Shown piece after piece: positions 11,374-23,479 of a DNA stretch of 64,000 nt. The position numbers and the translations under genes were made by a program. The notes under the pieces are model-generated. The model did not search any database and was not told the DNA's origin. It saw nothing but the letters and a program-made list of their open reading frames with translations. Source of the DNA: Calycina herbarum (Eukaryota; Ascomycota; Leotiomycetes; Helotiales; Pezizellaceae); contig LLEY01000016.1 in NCBI GenBank assembly GCA_001414485.1, positions 544,500 through 608,499 on the forward strand. Reading direction: 5' to 3'. The stretch's first letter is position 1. Each line of letters starts with the position of its first letter.

Positions 11374-12982
11374 CTATACAGGTGCTGTGAGTTTTTGGAG
11401 TAGGGGATACCCCAATGAAACCTCCACTTTTAGCTCACACAAACATTCCTTCGGATAGATATCTAAACCAAATAAGTTCAAGTAAGATAAAGACTGATGC
11501 AAAATCCCTATCCCTATCAATTCCCACTCACTCTTCCACCAACCGGGCCTTAAACCATGCAAACCAGGAATGTATGTTGATTTACGCCTCGGTGCTAGTA
11601 CGCCATCACAGTTGTCAAACATACAAATATAATCACCATGCTTCGTGTTACCAGGCAGAGAGAACAAGCCGTTAAGCCCAAGAACAATTCCAAATACTGG
11701 CGTTCCAGAACCGGTCAAAAAGCTCATGTTATCTCCCTGGAAATGTCTTTCTATGCTGTACTTATTCCTATCAAAACTTTCCAAGACATTAGCGTCCACT
11801 TCTAGCTGGTCCTTTGCGGTCCTTATATTGAAATTGTTATCGAAGAGTTGTTCGACGGTAGCGTTATGGTGTTGCCAGGCTTCTTTCTGTATTGGTATCA
11901 TATGACAATTTTCAGTGTACAAGTCTGGTCTGAGCATTGTTCCTGTTATACTGGTACAGTCTTTGGCATTCCCTGGAGAAGACTTTGAGACCGTTAGTGG
12001 ACCAAGAGGAAATAACCTCTGAAGCGACATCAGGCTGAGTGGGTTCTCTTTATGCCCGTAGAGTTTCATGATGTCCAAGTAAACCTCCCAGTCACTTTTC
12101 TCATAATCAATTGCTATCTTGAACCTGTCCGATGCAATCGCTAGAACACCGTAGACAACATCTCGAGGAACGCTTGTTGATCCTTGTAATATTGTAAGCC
12201 ATCGAGCCACAGTCAAGCCTCTCGTTTTTTCCCTTCCCATTGAGATGAAATTGCGGTATAAGTAGGCTGTTCTCGAGCTCGAAAGTGCTTCGATAAAATC
12301 TTGCGGAATCAAGTCCAACCGCGGATCGACGAAGCAGTGGATTGCATTCCATGGGACAACTTGAGAGCCACAGTAAATTTGACTATATTTTCCCAAGATG
12401 ATCTCCTGAACTATCCAAACTCGATTCCCTAGACAATGGGAAAGTCAGCCTATCAAGAAATGTCTCAGAATTGTGCATAGGATGATGCAGGGGCTCAGCA
12501 GTGATTCAAGAGAAAGGAAGCGGGGTGTTCCCATACCTACAATATGTCCTCTCTACCAAAAGATCTACTATGGCCTGGGCTTGTTCCCTCTGCTCTACTT
12601 GCTCTTGCTCAAGCGAGATGGATTTCTTTGTCGGCTCCCATACAGATAATTTGAAATTAGCCATCCCATAACGCCTAATCATAGCCATTGCAACATCGCT
12701 GTTCTTGCTCCTCGGACCGAGCCACATCAAAACCCTTGAAGCCTGCGAGTAAATACTTCGCATAATTCCAACCTGATGATTTCTTTCCGTGATATCATGT
12801 TGATTGATGCAGACTCGATAGACCCTAGCAAGCGAAGTCGACAAGTCACACCCCTGGCAAATCCTCGGCTACTGTCATGAACACTGACTTACCCTTAGGC
12901 ATCGCCAAGAACTCTCACAAATTTCCTCAGAGCGCAGTAGATCAGGAGATGCAGACCTTTCCTGACTGCAGTATAATGTCAT
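11374..12982 (-). pseudogene. HET-domain (heterokaryon incompatibility) gene, 5' degenerate
   Basis: HET proteins trigger incompatibility cell death after hyphal fusion. The 3' part is intact: 12428-11374 reads NRVWIVQEIILGKYSQ to the stop, joined to 12853-12541 by a GTAGGT...TCTAG intron (12540-12429) that restores TYW-NRVWIVQE. The middle has the VCINQHDITERNHQ motif and MWLGP. Upstream the domain decays. The family opening Y-E-A-L-S-Y-x-W-G is missing. W(I/V)DA before CINQ is replaced by ARVYR. Reading from ATG 12982 needs a 39-bp intron (12892-12854), shorter than any other here, and fragments of the expected N-terminus sit in other frames. A MITE lies 20 bp upstream of that ATG. Loss of the first 60 or so domain residues suggests no function, although a short transcript cannot be excluded. 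Confidence 0.75.
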
Positions 12983-13002
12983 TGTGAAACGGGGGATCCT
13001 TA

Positions 13003-13279
13003 CGAGCCTACACCCCATAAGTCTGTGGATTACAGGCATTTAAGCGAGGCTTTCTAGGCCTCGCGAAAACAAAGTTAGTCACTTTACGTGAAAGTAATTA
13101 AATAACGACACATTCCTTTTTCTTCAAACTTAATGGATTTAGTAGGAAAGAAGCTAAATAATACTATTACTATTTAATTTAAATATTTATCGCATTGCGC
13201 AAAAAGTTCGATTATTCCTTTAGTGCTTATTTGTTAGCGAAATGCCCTGTAATCCACAGACTTATGGGGTGTAGGCTCG
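13003..13279. mobile_element. 277-bp MITE with 34-bp terminal inverted repeats and TTA target duplication
   Basis: The left end (from CGAGCCTACACCCC) and right end (to GGGGTGTAGGCTCG) are perfect inverted repeats over 34 bp. The element is flanked by direct TTA at 13000-13002 and 13280-13282. The interior is AT-rich and non-coding. A 3-bp TTA duplication fits PIF/Harbinger-derived (Tourist-like) elements. A TA duplication with one extra base (mariner-like) is the alternative. It lies immediately upstream of the degenerate HET gene. Confidence 0.88.
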
Positions 13280-13542
13280 TTAGCTTCCACTCACTTGAGC
13301 TTAATTCCCATGATAAATGAAATTCGCAAGCAGTTTTCAATGGTAAGGCTGCTCAGACAATGTTGACTTCATACATATCAAACGTGTCCACATTTTGAAC
13401 ACCACAAGTTAGGATGAGTTAATCGATATCCGAACAACGTGAAATAGCTGTATTTAACTTCCATGAAATACTCATCTCGTAACAACCTCGTAGGAAATTC
13501 ATAAACAACCCATGTTGCCACTCTTGACCCCTGGAGGTCAGC

Positions 13543-15945
13543 TCAGCGAACTCCAGCAGTCTTCAGAGCCGTTGATACTATTTTGGCAATCGCCCATACC
13601 TTTTCCTCTTCGTATTTTCTAGCCACAAGCTGTACGCCGACTGGAGCTCCATCGTAGATATCAGCATCATCTATGCGTAGCAATTAGTAGCTCGTTCACA
13701 CAGTAACGCCACAAAGCAAGGCGTTATAGGATATACCTACAAGCTTCCCAATTCTTTTGATCGATCTCGTTGAGCGGCTTATAGTCTGCTTTGAAGGTAT
13801 CGATTCTCTTGTCAGCTTTTGTCACTGGAATTACAGCTGCGCTGTAGTCCATCAAGTTGATAGCTTCGGTGTATGCTACGTCGCGTCAACTTCAATACGT
13901 AACCAACGAAAACCTTCAGACGGGGAAACGAACCAGTATGGTAGTATTTGCCTGGTATAACTACAGCATGAGGAGCAACAGGCATGATGACGGCGTCTAC
14001 GATCTGGCCTTCAAGTTCAAACTGCAATTAGTAAAAGCTCGGTGGAAGATTAATGGGTATTACACACCATCTTCATCGTCTGCAGTTCTGTTCCAGTAAT
14101 CAGAGTAGGCTGCGCTGTAATCTCTACCTTCTAGAGTCAAGTCCTAATATTTGAGTAGATTCATAGGTTCCTGCAGTTGGAAAGACTTCTCTAGCTCGGG
14201 GATCAAAGGTTCGCCTGAAAGGTCTAATTGCTTATGAATATCATGTGCACCATCGGCCTTTAAGAATGCAAGCTTTATGATTGGTCAGCAAGCTTCGTGG
14301 TATTTGATATCTTGAGGGGGCAGTGGCAACTTACATGAACTCTCTTAGCCGTGCTCTGCGATGGTGGGTTCCAATCGACGACCTTTGAGTGCGTTGAATC
14401 AGATGTGGACGTAAAATGATTGAGCGAACATAATTTACCTTGTGGCCAGCCTTTTTTAGAGTGTCAACGACTGTGTGAAGACCTCTGATGATAGGAGGTT
14501 GAGGGGCAACAACACCGTCGGTCCAATATATTCCCAGCTTGAATGGGAGAGTGTGATTGCTTGAACCGTCGATAGATGCTCTGCTGAGAGTTGACTGAAC
14601 CAAGGCTTCTCGCCAGGGAATGGTGACAACTTCTGGATCGCGGAGCCACGGTTGGGTGGATAATACAGAACTCATCACCAGCCTCAATGCGTCGATGGAG
14701 TTTGACAGAAACCCGACAGATGAAGCATAAGTGTTTTGTCCGGGGTTCTGTGAGATGTTAGCAACATTGAAGAAAAGCCAGGCCATAAAGTAAAAAAACC
14801 GTATTTGCAGCATCTCGGTAGGAAAATCGGTTGTGGGTTGGCTTTATGGAGTATATTCCGCAGAAAGCCGCCGGAATTCGTACTGATCCACATAAAAGCT
14901 GTTTAGCCGAGGTTCAAGCAGAAAGTCTTTCAATCAACTAACCAATATCCGTACCGACACCCAAAGTACTGCCCCTAAGAGCATTCAGGGCCCCCTCCCC
15001 TGTACGGTTATAATCAGCGAATTTGAACCGCATAATAAGAAGAACATCATCGCACCTCCAGAGGAGGTGCGATGATAGAGCAATTGGTTCACCGGATTAA
15101 GTGTTCGACCAATGAGATTGTTAACGGTTTCTCCTAGCTGTACAGGCGAGTTGATGTCAGAAAGTATGTCGGAGGAGTTAACTCATTTTATATTAGCTCA
15201 AAATGTAACGCGGTGAACATACTAGAAGGGTTTGCGGAAGGCTGGTCTAGGACACCCGCGTTAAAATCATGTCGGCACTATTTTCATTGAGTAACTCACC
15301 TTGCAATACATGACAGCTCCTAGCGAGAGAAGGTCTGTGACAATTTGACTTTCGACCTTGTGGACCTTGCTTGGATCTGTATCCCCCTCGTACGTATCAA
15401 TCCATCCAATATATCCCATAGTTGTGTCCACGCCTTTGACATAAAACTGGTCCTTGAGGCTAATGGGAAGTCCATGAAGAGGACCGCAGGTTGAGTTGTG
15501 TTTAATGAAGTAATCGTCTAATTCTTTGGCTCGCTCAATAGCTTGACTAAACATGATTTCGTGAAGGCAGTTATTCTGCACATCAATCATCATTAGCAAT
15601 GACACCGAAGAAGGATTGACTATACAAGTGACAGGCACTAGAAGCGACCTAGCTTACAATTTGGTGTGCAATCGCTGCTCTTTTACAAAATGCCTTGGTC
15701 ACCTGAAGAGTGGTGTAATGGCCTGATCTGATCTTGGCCAGCAATGGAACGCTGTCGTTGCTCGTAATCTCCAGCTCGCGGCTATCAATGAAGCTCTCAA
15801 TGAAGGGTCCGCTGAGCTGTCGCTGCTTCTTTGCAGCGGCAAGATCGTCCTTGTTGAGCGTCCATTCTTCAGGAATCTTGGACTTGGTTTTTGCGCGCTT
15901 GGCTTCAGCCTTCTCATGCCACGTCTGCTGCAGCGGGATCTGCAT
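13543..15945 (-). pseudogene. Amidase-signature hydrolase (acetamidase-like), inactivated
   Basis: Family members hydrolyse amides with a Ser-cisSer-Lys triad. Exons read cleanly at the 5' end (15945-15658, 15575-15300: KIPEEWTL, then GPLHGLPISLKDQF with the catalytic Lys). Further on lie ETVNNLIGRTLNP, SSGGEGALNALRGS, GVGTDIG, SVRIPAAFCGIYSIKP, the long exon with GIYWTDGVVAPQPP, VIMPVAPHAVV and GAPVGVQLVARKYEEEKVW, ending at 13543. Damage: an in-frame TAG at 14146-14144 between LLKY and DLTLEGRDYSAAYSDYW, where a Gln codon is likely; no usable acceptor before SVRIP; a degenerate exon start around 15140; and a signature in which the Gly-Gly before Ser-Ser is overwritten by a fold-back copy (see 15046-15076). 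At least eight introns would be needed. Confidence 0.85.
15046..15076. repeat. Perfect 14-bp inverted repeat with 3-nt loop in the amidase signature
   Basis: Arms 15046-15059 and 15063-15076 are exact reverse complements (ATCATCGCACCTCC) around AGA. On the minus strand the downstream arm covers the expected GGA GGT and the following intron donor. The upstream arm replaces codons that should read Gly-Gly, so it looks like a templated inverted copy. Confidence 0.85.
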
Positions 15946-15997
15946 CGTCAGAGAAGGCGATCGAGGATGCAGTTAGGGTCGATTCAATGACTCGCGG

Positions 15998-16240
15998 TTA
16001 CACGGAAGTGAGGATGTCGACGTCGAATATTTCCGGGTTCGGGAGCTGTCGATAAGTTTGTTGTTTCGCCTTTGGAGCTGGCGGGGGAGCTGGCTGTGTA
16101 ACCTTAAGTGAGGTGGGGTGAGGGCTACCATAAGCCCGAGCGACCTGGGCATGGGTGGCAGCCTCGCTAGCAGAAACGAAACTGGGCCACGCTTCTTCCA
16201 GCTGCCGGTCAACCGATGATATCCAGACGAAAACATACAA
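15998..16240 (-). other. Orphan open frame, 80 codons, uncertain
   Basis: An open frame with non-random composition (Ala/Pro-rich middle) lies between the amidase start and an AT-rich block. I recognise no family. It may be the edge of the degraded element next to it, or chance. Low confidence that it is a gene. Confidence 0.2.
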
Positions 16241-16259
16241 TGCTTACTAGGCGTAGTAT

Positions 16260-16712
16260 TTTCTAAGTGTCCTCAGCTAATTTTCAGCTCATTTTCTCGC
16301 TTAAACTCACCTCTCTTTTTTACTCCTACTATATATATCTTATATAAAATTAAGTATTATTATATAAAAAGTAATATAAATCTAAGCTCTATCTATAGAA
16401 ATTATTATCTTTACTATAATCTACTATATTCTAAAGAGTCTTCCTTAATATTACTATTATATTATCTATTATACTTTAAGATATTTAGTTCTACTTCTCT
16501 ACTTATATATACTTTAAATCTACTATATTCCTAGGTTATACTCTTCTCTTATATAGCTGTCTCTATATATAACTATATCTACTTTATTAGATTCATATCT
16601 AAGAACTAGATAGAGTAAAGAAGCTACTAAAAAGAATAATAGTATAAAATCTCTTTAGTTACTTTATAAAAGTTTAAGCTAGTATTATTTATAACTAAGT
16701 ATATAATTGCAT
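16260..16712. repeat. AT-rich, TpA-rich block, probable RIP-mutated element
   Basis: About 450 bp composed almost only of A, T and C on the + strand, dominated by TAT, TTA, CTA and TAA steps and nearly free of CpA/TpG outside its edges. The borders to normal sequence are sharp. No open frame survives. This is the expected look of a repeat copy after repeat-induced point mutation. Confidence 0.7.
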
Positions 16713-16871
16713 TGTGAAGGTCGAGTCACGAAACTATCGGGTCCGATGGAAATTCTGTGCTTATCCAGCTAAATATGCTATAATAAACTGCAAGGATACG
16801 AAGTGCCTATTTCGGTTCGAGTTCGCTGCGACGCTGCCAATATGCAATTTTCCAAGCCTTCTGAGTAAACG

Positions 16872-18801
16872 TCAATCTACCAAAACCTCCTCGAACCTTC
16901 CCAGAAGCCTCTCCAACGGCTGCACTGCTTCGTCATAGACAGCCTTTCTCAGTTCATCGTCTTCGAGATCTTGGCTTGCAGCCCCGAAAGCACAATAAAC
17001 GCAACGCCTGGTGGTATTGTACAGATCCGGCCCTGCTTCCTCCATCGTCATTTCCTGCCATTTTTGCGCTGTGTTGAAGTTCGTAAATGAAGTTCGTAAA
17101 TTCGTTTTCCTTTCCATCTGGCCCAACGAAGTCTTTTCTGAATGACAGAGACGCCAAAGTCCGGTTGAACTATAGTTCCAGAATGACAATGCCCAGGGAT
17201 AGGAGTGACGGATTACCAGAATGAGACCGTTGCCTTCCCGCAGTCATCGGATAAATAATATCCTTGGAATCGTCTTGGCTCGTCCGCGATTGAAATTGGT
17301 TGTGGACCAAGGGGTAGTTGGTATGGATGAAGCCGTCGCTTTTTTGGAAGAAATATATGTCTTTTGTACTCCAAGTTTCTGGCAACCATGGCCCAGAATG
17401 TAACTGAAGCAAAGAGTTTGCGAGAGTGATAGCAATTGCTAACCTGACTCTGCGAGGAAGTGCAATATCAGTTTCAGTGCTTTTTTCCCCCTTAGAACTT
17501 GTTGTGAGAAGCGATTCGAGAGTGATCACACAAACTGCGTCCTCAGATGATATCTTCGGCTAAGCTGCTACATCAACGGAGAAGTATTGGTCAGTACCAT
17601 CTTTCAAGAGGCCCAAGAATTGGGGCGAGTTCGATCGCTGTTTGAGGGTAGAGCAAAGATCGAAGATTTCAACCCCGCTGCTAGGAACCCAGGATGAAAA
17701 GGACTCCACACTGCTGCCTTGGAATGAAACAGACCGGCTGCCAGAATCGAAGAGCTTTGAATTTTTGCTGCTTGCCATGCTCAAGGAGCTGATCGTGCTC
17801 ACACCCTGACTCATGGTATCATTGTCAAACTTGGACCCAGTGTCTGTAAAAATGGATGCCCTCCTCCCAGGTTCTATGCCCTGGGACAATTTCCGCTCGA
17901 GATCTGCCGTTGGTTCGGCAAGCATGATCTCCGTTGCGTGCCATTCTGGATTTGACGCTATCTCGGAGAAGAAAAAGACCCCGAATTTGACAGATGCAGA
18001 GTCTTGGGTGTCGATAAAGCCTATCTTGTCTTTTCTGACACGCGTTTCGAGGATGAGTTTTGTAGCGTGGGACCTCTTGCAGTCGCATTTCCATGCACTA
18101 CCCAAGGCCGAGTGGAGGTTATGCGCTTGATTGCGGATTTGCTGGAAGAATTTGGGGATGGTTGACTTCCGTTTCCGTCGCATTGGCTCTAGCCTCTCGC
18201 TGTTGCCAAGCATATTCTGGATGTCTTTGTTATGCTTTTCGAGCTCGTTCATGAGACTTTCGCGTCGTTTGTGGCCGAGTGTATAATTGAGACGCTTCAG
18301 TTCAAACTCCCATCGTATCTTTTTCGCACTCGAATGCTTTCCCGTCCAGTGTGCCTAGACCATCACGTTAGCCTAAAGGTCTCCGTAGTAAAGTTATATC
18401 ATACCTGGCCATCCACAATTTTGAGCTTATGCTTGAGTTTCTCAAGAACCTCATAAATGCTTGAGACTGTGGCCATATAGCATTCATACTCCATAACACC
18501 GGGCAACCTCTTTTTTAACTTCTCGTCCAACTCTGCATTACTCTAAGCCTTGCTACCTGGGTTATCGAGCAGCTGGGACATTTCAAATTCGGATTCGACT
18601 ATTGGCGAGAGGAGAGCTTCAATATTTTGGCGGAAGAAGATTTTCTGTCGGCAGATAGCATTCAAGAACCTCGAGTACTCGACCCTGAATCTGATCCATT
18701 CTTTGATACATTGAAACCCTTCTTCGTAATGCTCGAGGGCCACTGATCACCAAGGGGAAAACCGCAAGCGCAAGGCCGGCGAGCTCTATTCCGGTGAGCA
18801 T
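16872..18801 (-). pseudogene. DUF7580-type fungal gene, multiply broken
   Basis: The N-terminus MLTGIELAGLALAVFPLVIS and C-terminal block RRCVYCAFGAASQDLEDDEL...YDEAVQPLERLL are those of a widespread family of large fungal proteins (DUF7580), often found near HET genes; function unknown. Breaks: an extra base after VIS (about 18752) shifts frame before LEHYEEGFQ; TAG at 18546-18544 inside GSKA-SNAELDEKL where the family has Trp; TAG at 17562-17560; TAG at 17172-17170 after GIVILEL; and a 13-bp tandem duplication at 17075-17100 that shifts frame between ENEFTNF and AQKWQEMTMEEAG. One normal intron remains (GTATGA donor near 18405, acceptor TCTAG near 18357). The three TAG codons fit C:G to T:A mutation. 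Confidence 0.85.
17075..17100. repeat. 13-bp tandem duplication
   Basis: TGAAGTTCGTAAA occurs twice in a row (17075-17087 and 17088-17100). Reading only one copy keeps the DUF7580 frame; two copies shift it. Confidence 0.95.
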
Positions 18802-19158
18802 GTTGTGCAACTTGTGGTAAACGAATAAATGATGCTTTGCAGTTTCCTCAAAGGAATTCGTTGGGTTGGTGTTTCTGTGTTTATTTAGGCTCGAGCAGGT
18901 GGGAAGGAGCATCAGCTTACTCCTGTGTAACTATAGCTTGCCGCTCGAGGCTTTTGGGAAAAGTGAGGCGAACGACATATGCATGAAACATGCAGGACCA
19001 GTAAGATCAATGAGACCATGAGCTCAGAAGCGCCACCTCTTGCTTTTTTGATACCCCACCCTCGACAAGATTCTGTTTCAATTTTTTGCGCATAGGGGAT
19101 ATTTCATATCGCGATCAGAAAAGACTACTACTGCTACCGTCTTTCGTCTTTCGTCTTC
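18802..19158. other. Divergent intergenic region
   Basis: Lies between the minus-strand DUF7580 relic and the plus-strand C2H2-ankyrin gene, so it would have served as a shared promoter. No gene seen. Confidence 0.4.
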
Positions 19159-22100
19159 ATGGGACCACAAGCCAGCACAACTATCGCTGATGAGGCTCTC
19201 CTCAGCCTTGAACAATTCAAGGCCAATTGTCGCATGTTGGATTCTGAAGAGCATTTGCCACCCAGCACTCAGCACAATCGTGGTTTCACAAGCGAAGCAT
19301 TCAGAGATGCTTTCGGCCGGTTTAATGTCTGGACTGGAAACATCGGGGCTCTTTCACGAGGCCGGTCCTGTCTTGACCACCGCCTAGCACACACCGATGT
19401 GCAGTTCGAGGTTCTCAGACTCGTTCGACAATTGCGATCGTGTCTGTCAGAGTGTACGTTCTGATATATTGATGAAATCGACTCATGTCTACTTACACAA
19501 TATGCTCGTTCTAGTGTGGGAGATCTTGTCCAACCAACGAGAGGAACTGACCTGGTACGCGACTGACGCGGTAGAGGCGTTTGAGAGCTTGAGTGAGGAT
19601 GATTTCAGCGAATTAGAAGAAATTACGGACACCTGCACGCCTGATGACGACGATGCAGCGGAGGAAAGCCTGCCAGACCCAAATCTAGAGCGCCAAACGG
19701 AATCTCAGCAGCTATACCTAGTTGTCAACGAGATAATTACAAGCTTGTTCAAGCTCTCCATCTTCATTCGGGCATCTGCCAGGGGGAACAAATTTGCAAA
19801 GTCCTCCGCAGAAAAGAGGTACGAGACCCAGCCTGACATCTTGCATGTTCGGGATCGATTTCCCTTTGCATCTCAGAATACGAAACTAGTAGAACGTCTG
19901 GGGAAAGCAAATGCCCAACGTCGCCAATGGCTCTCGTATAAGAAACGGCATCGGGAGAAACTAGGGACTTCAGGTTTCCCAGAAGAGGGGACCAGTACCC
20001 AATACTTCCACTCCGCGGCGGAACCTGTTATACAGTCCAAAAACAAACACGAAGGCCATGGTGGGACTTCTACAATTAGCACAGGGATTCGATCTGCGGT
20101 CACTGCACTCAGTTCTACAGATGCCTCGACATTTTACGAGCAATCACGAAATGGTCCAGGAAACGAAGATACTTCTGAAGCTGGGTTTTCCGAAACCACT
20201 TATAACGAATCTCAACGCTCAGATTCTGAGAATACGACTTATATTCCTCAGCCGCCGCGCGATTCGGAGGGCCAGAATCCTTTCGAATGTCCATATTGTT
20301 TCACGATATTGACAATCTCCAGTCGAACTAATTGGACGTACGTAAAATATCTCGCCCCATAATATTCAATCGAATTGTGTTGACCATATTGAATTAGTCG
20401 ACATGTGCATTCAGACTTGGCGTCATATGTCTGCACTGAAGACAATTGCAATAACCCACTATTCGAATCTCGACATCAATGGTTCAACCATGAACTTGAA
20501 CTTCATCGCCTAGAGTGGATATGCAGTTACTGCTCAAATACCTTCTCAGCTGCGAAAGACCTGAAACGACATATGGAGCGGCAACATGCAGATCACTTCA
20601 ACAACACTCAACTTGACTCTCTGGTAGCCCAAGCAGGCAAAAGCCTCCAGCGTATTCCGGCATCTGCCTGCCCACTTTGCGATTACGATACTGTACTTCG
20701 CCGTAGGATGAACATTGGCGAAGCAACACTTTCAGATGCAGAACCTATTCTACTTAAACCAAAAGCCTTTGCAACTCATCTTGGGCGGCATCTCGAGCAA
20801 TTGGCCTTATTTGTGTTGCTAAAAGCGAGCTAATGGAATTAGCGGAACCCGCCATTCAATCCATTGCAGCACAGGATGGAGATTTTCCAGGCAAAGTAGG
20901 ATCTACGGACCACTCCGGAGAGGATGACAAGGACGGTAATCTTACACCGGAGTCTGACGATATTGATCTTCCTCCAGACACACGCGCAATGCAAGCAGAA
21001 GCGAAAGCATCAGCTCCAGAATATGATGAGATACACGAAGAGGTAATTGAAGCTCCCGAGTTAGCGATGGGTTGGTTGCCTCCGATGAACTTCACTCCCC
21101 CAAAGTCAGACTTTGATGTAGAAGATAGCGATTGGGTTCCTCGGCGAGAAGACTCCATGTTCGGCGGTGATTTGTTTACCCCTGGCTGGATGCGTGGCTT
21201 TGGGAAAGACAAAGAAGGCTTCTGTGGTCGCTGCGAACCAGGAGTCTGGCATAAAATGGAAGATCAATCGTATGAAAATGATCTCACTTACCGACATGGA
21301 ATTGACTCATCTGGAATTCCATTGCCCCGGCCATCAAATATCCGGTCGGTTGAGGGTAAAGAGAAACTGTGGGAAGAATATTGTGAAGATTGCCCAGGCT
21401 GGCGGACTCTCAGAACAACTAAAAGAGGGTGGAATTGGTTTCGACATTGTATTAAGGTGCATACCCTTGTTGACTTCATAAACCAAAAAGATCCTGCTAA
21501 CTCCCCAAAAATAGGAGCATAAATATACCAAGGGGGAAGACTTTACAAGACCAGCCGGTGCAATCGACCAAATTGACGATCTCATTACCCACATTAAGAT
21601 GGGCGATCTTTTGGGTATTACACCGATAATTGAGAGCCAACCACTTCTGTTGGACAACCGCGACATTGATTCCAGAACCCCGCTCCATTATGCAGCTGAG
21701 ATAGGGTTCCTCGAAGCTCTCGAATATATCATCAATAAATACTCCGAAGTGAAAACTAAGGAGGAACTTGAACGCTACCTCAATTCCATATCATCTAAAG
21801 GGGAAACAGCTCTTATGCTGGCTGCATCCCAAGGCCACCACAAAGCCGTCGGTCTACTGATCAAGAAGGGCGCTGACGTCGATGTCATCTCTGGTAATGG
21901 TCAAACAGCTCTAGATCACGCTGCTGAAGCAGGGTATCAATGGATTGCAGAAAATTTGATAAGAAATAATGCAAACACCGAAATATCGAAGGTGTATTGT
22001 CAGATATGGGCGCGAAATAAACGCAATTTGCAGCAAGAAGCAGTCGAAAAACTCCAGCAGCAAAAACCGGGCAATGAAGATCGACCAGAGAAGGAACAAT

Positions 22101-22966
22101 ACCGAACACCTCTGATAATTGCTGCCATGAATGGAGATGCTGAGACTACTAGAATGCTCTTGGGCAGTAGCGTTGATATCGAAGAGTCAACTAGGGAGGG
22201 GGAAACAGCTCTGATGCTTGCGGCCTCAAAGGGTGAAAGAGATGTGATCAAAATGCTGCTCAGCGCAGGTTCCAACATTGACGCAACTAACCCCAAGGGC
22301 TGGACTACCTTAATGCTAGCTGTGCGAGAAAAGGATGAGAAGACGGTCGAGCTGCTGCTTTCGAACGGCGCAGATGTCAACCATTTATCACCGGACCGTT
22401 GGACAGCGCTTGCAGAAGCTACTTTTCAAAGCCAAACTTCCATGATCTCACTCTTACTGCGATGCGGAGCCGATACCGAATCCAAGTCTTCGCACGATTG
22501 GACTCCTCTCATGCATGCAGCATACAAGGGAGACGAAGAGGCTGTCACGCTCCTCCTGGAAGCTAGTGCAAAACTAGATGTCTCATCCTTGCACGATGAG
22601 ACTGCAATCTTACTTGCAGCCGCAGGGTGTCATACTAGGATTGCTCAAATGCTTCTTGATGCTGGTTGTGCTCCTGAGCCAGCATGGGCTGTCGCCAAGC
22701 CCTCTAGGGAGTACGAGGAATTCCATGAGACGGAAAGGAAAGCTCATGACAACGCCACGCTCGGCTGGACTCCTCTAATGCTTGCTTGCCAGAATGGGCT
22801 GGATGAAGTAGTTAGGATGTTGCTTCAAAAGAACGTTAACTTAGATCCAAAGAGTCCATACAGGAAGACTGCTCTAGTGATTGCTAGGGAGAATGGGAAA
22901 ATCGAGATTGCCAAATTGTTGGAAGATCACGCTACTACGAGAGCTTCGGATATGGAACCACTGTAA
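19159..22966 (+). CDS. C2H2 zinc finger - Rua1 C-terminal domain - ankyrin repeat protein, one-base frame break
   Basis: Exons 19159-19453, 19515-20337, 20398-about 20832, continuing to 21456, and 21515-22966. The N-terminus (FGRFNVWTGNIGALSRGRSCLDHRL) is the helical opening of a fungal family with acuF-like C2H2 fingers; fingers FECPYCFTIL, YVCTEDNC and WICSYCSNTF-x-H-x4-H follow, then HLGRHLEQLALF. Next comes a Rua1-type C-terminal domain (FTPGWMRGFGKDKEGFCGRCEPG), and after the 58-bp intron about eleven ankyrin repeats (GETALMLAASQGHHKAV, GWTTLMLAV and others) to the stop. The frame changes at 20831-20835, where TAA and ATG overlap as TAATG; one extra base in the AAAA run at about 20821 would join both frames. 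Options are a sequencing error, a real mutation, or reinitiation. It is probably a nuclear or recognition protein; partners are unknown. Confidence 0.75.
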
Positions 22967-23479
22967 CTATCTCGTGCTTGTTAATACTTCACCACTGGCG
23001 GAATATGTCTGGATTTTATGTACATAGCAAGCAAGGAACTCCGTGAAATTAAGTTCTTCCGGCCGACCATTCTAGCTCAAGATATCAAGAATGAATATAT
23101 AGCCAAAAGAAGGGTTCGTACAAAGTTATCATTGCAGCGTCGTATCCCCCTCGATAGTAGTTCCAAGGCACGTCTCAATGTTCCTCTTATGTGCATTCAT
23201 CATTTTTAACAAAAGAACGACAGTCACAATGCAATTTCCTAAATCATTTGTAATCGGCCATATTTCACGATCTTGAACACCACTTCGCTCTTCTAATTAT
23301 CTACACCTTGTGTAATGTCTGGGATGAGTTATCATCTCGTTCGCCAGATATCCTAGGCAACTTACTGAAGCCAATATGGCGTATGTACATGAGACAAGAC
23401 GAGGGAGGCGCAACCGAGCCTCATGGGAACCATGGCGAGTCCCTTTGAGTACTAAAATAGCCTCTTAGTACATGCCCAG
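22967..23479. other. Intergenic region, no gene seen
   Basis: 3' flank of the ankyrin gene grading into the AT-rich block. No supported feature. Confidence 0.4.

Noticed and set aside
15998..16240. Upstream exon of the amidase or a separate gene
   Set aside because: The amidase already has a good start at 15945, and the frame matches no family I know; listed only as an orphan frame.
20831..20835. TAATG as a programmed coupled termination-reinitiation site
   Set aside because: Possible, but a one-base loss in the adjacent AAAA run explains the frame change more simply; kept only as an alternative.
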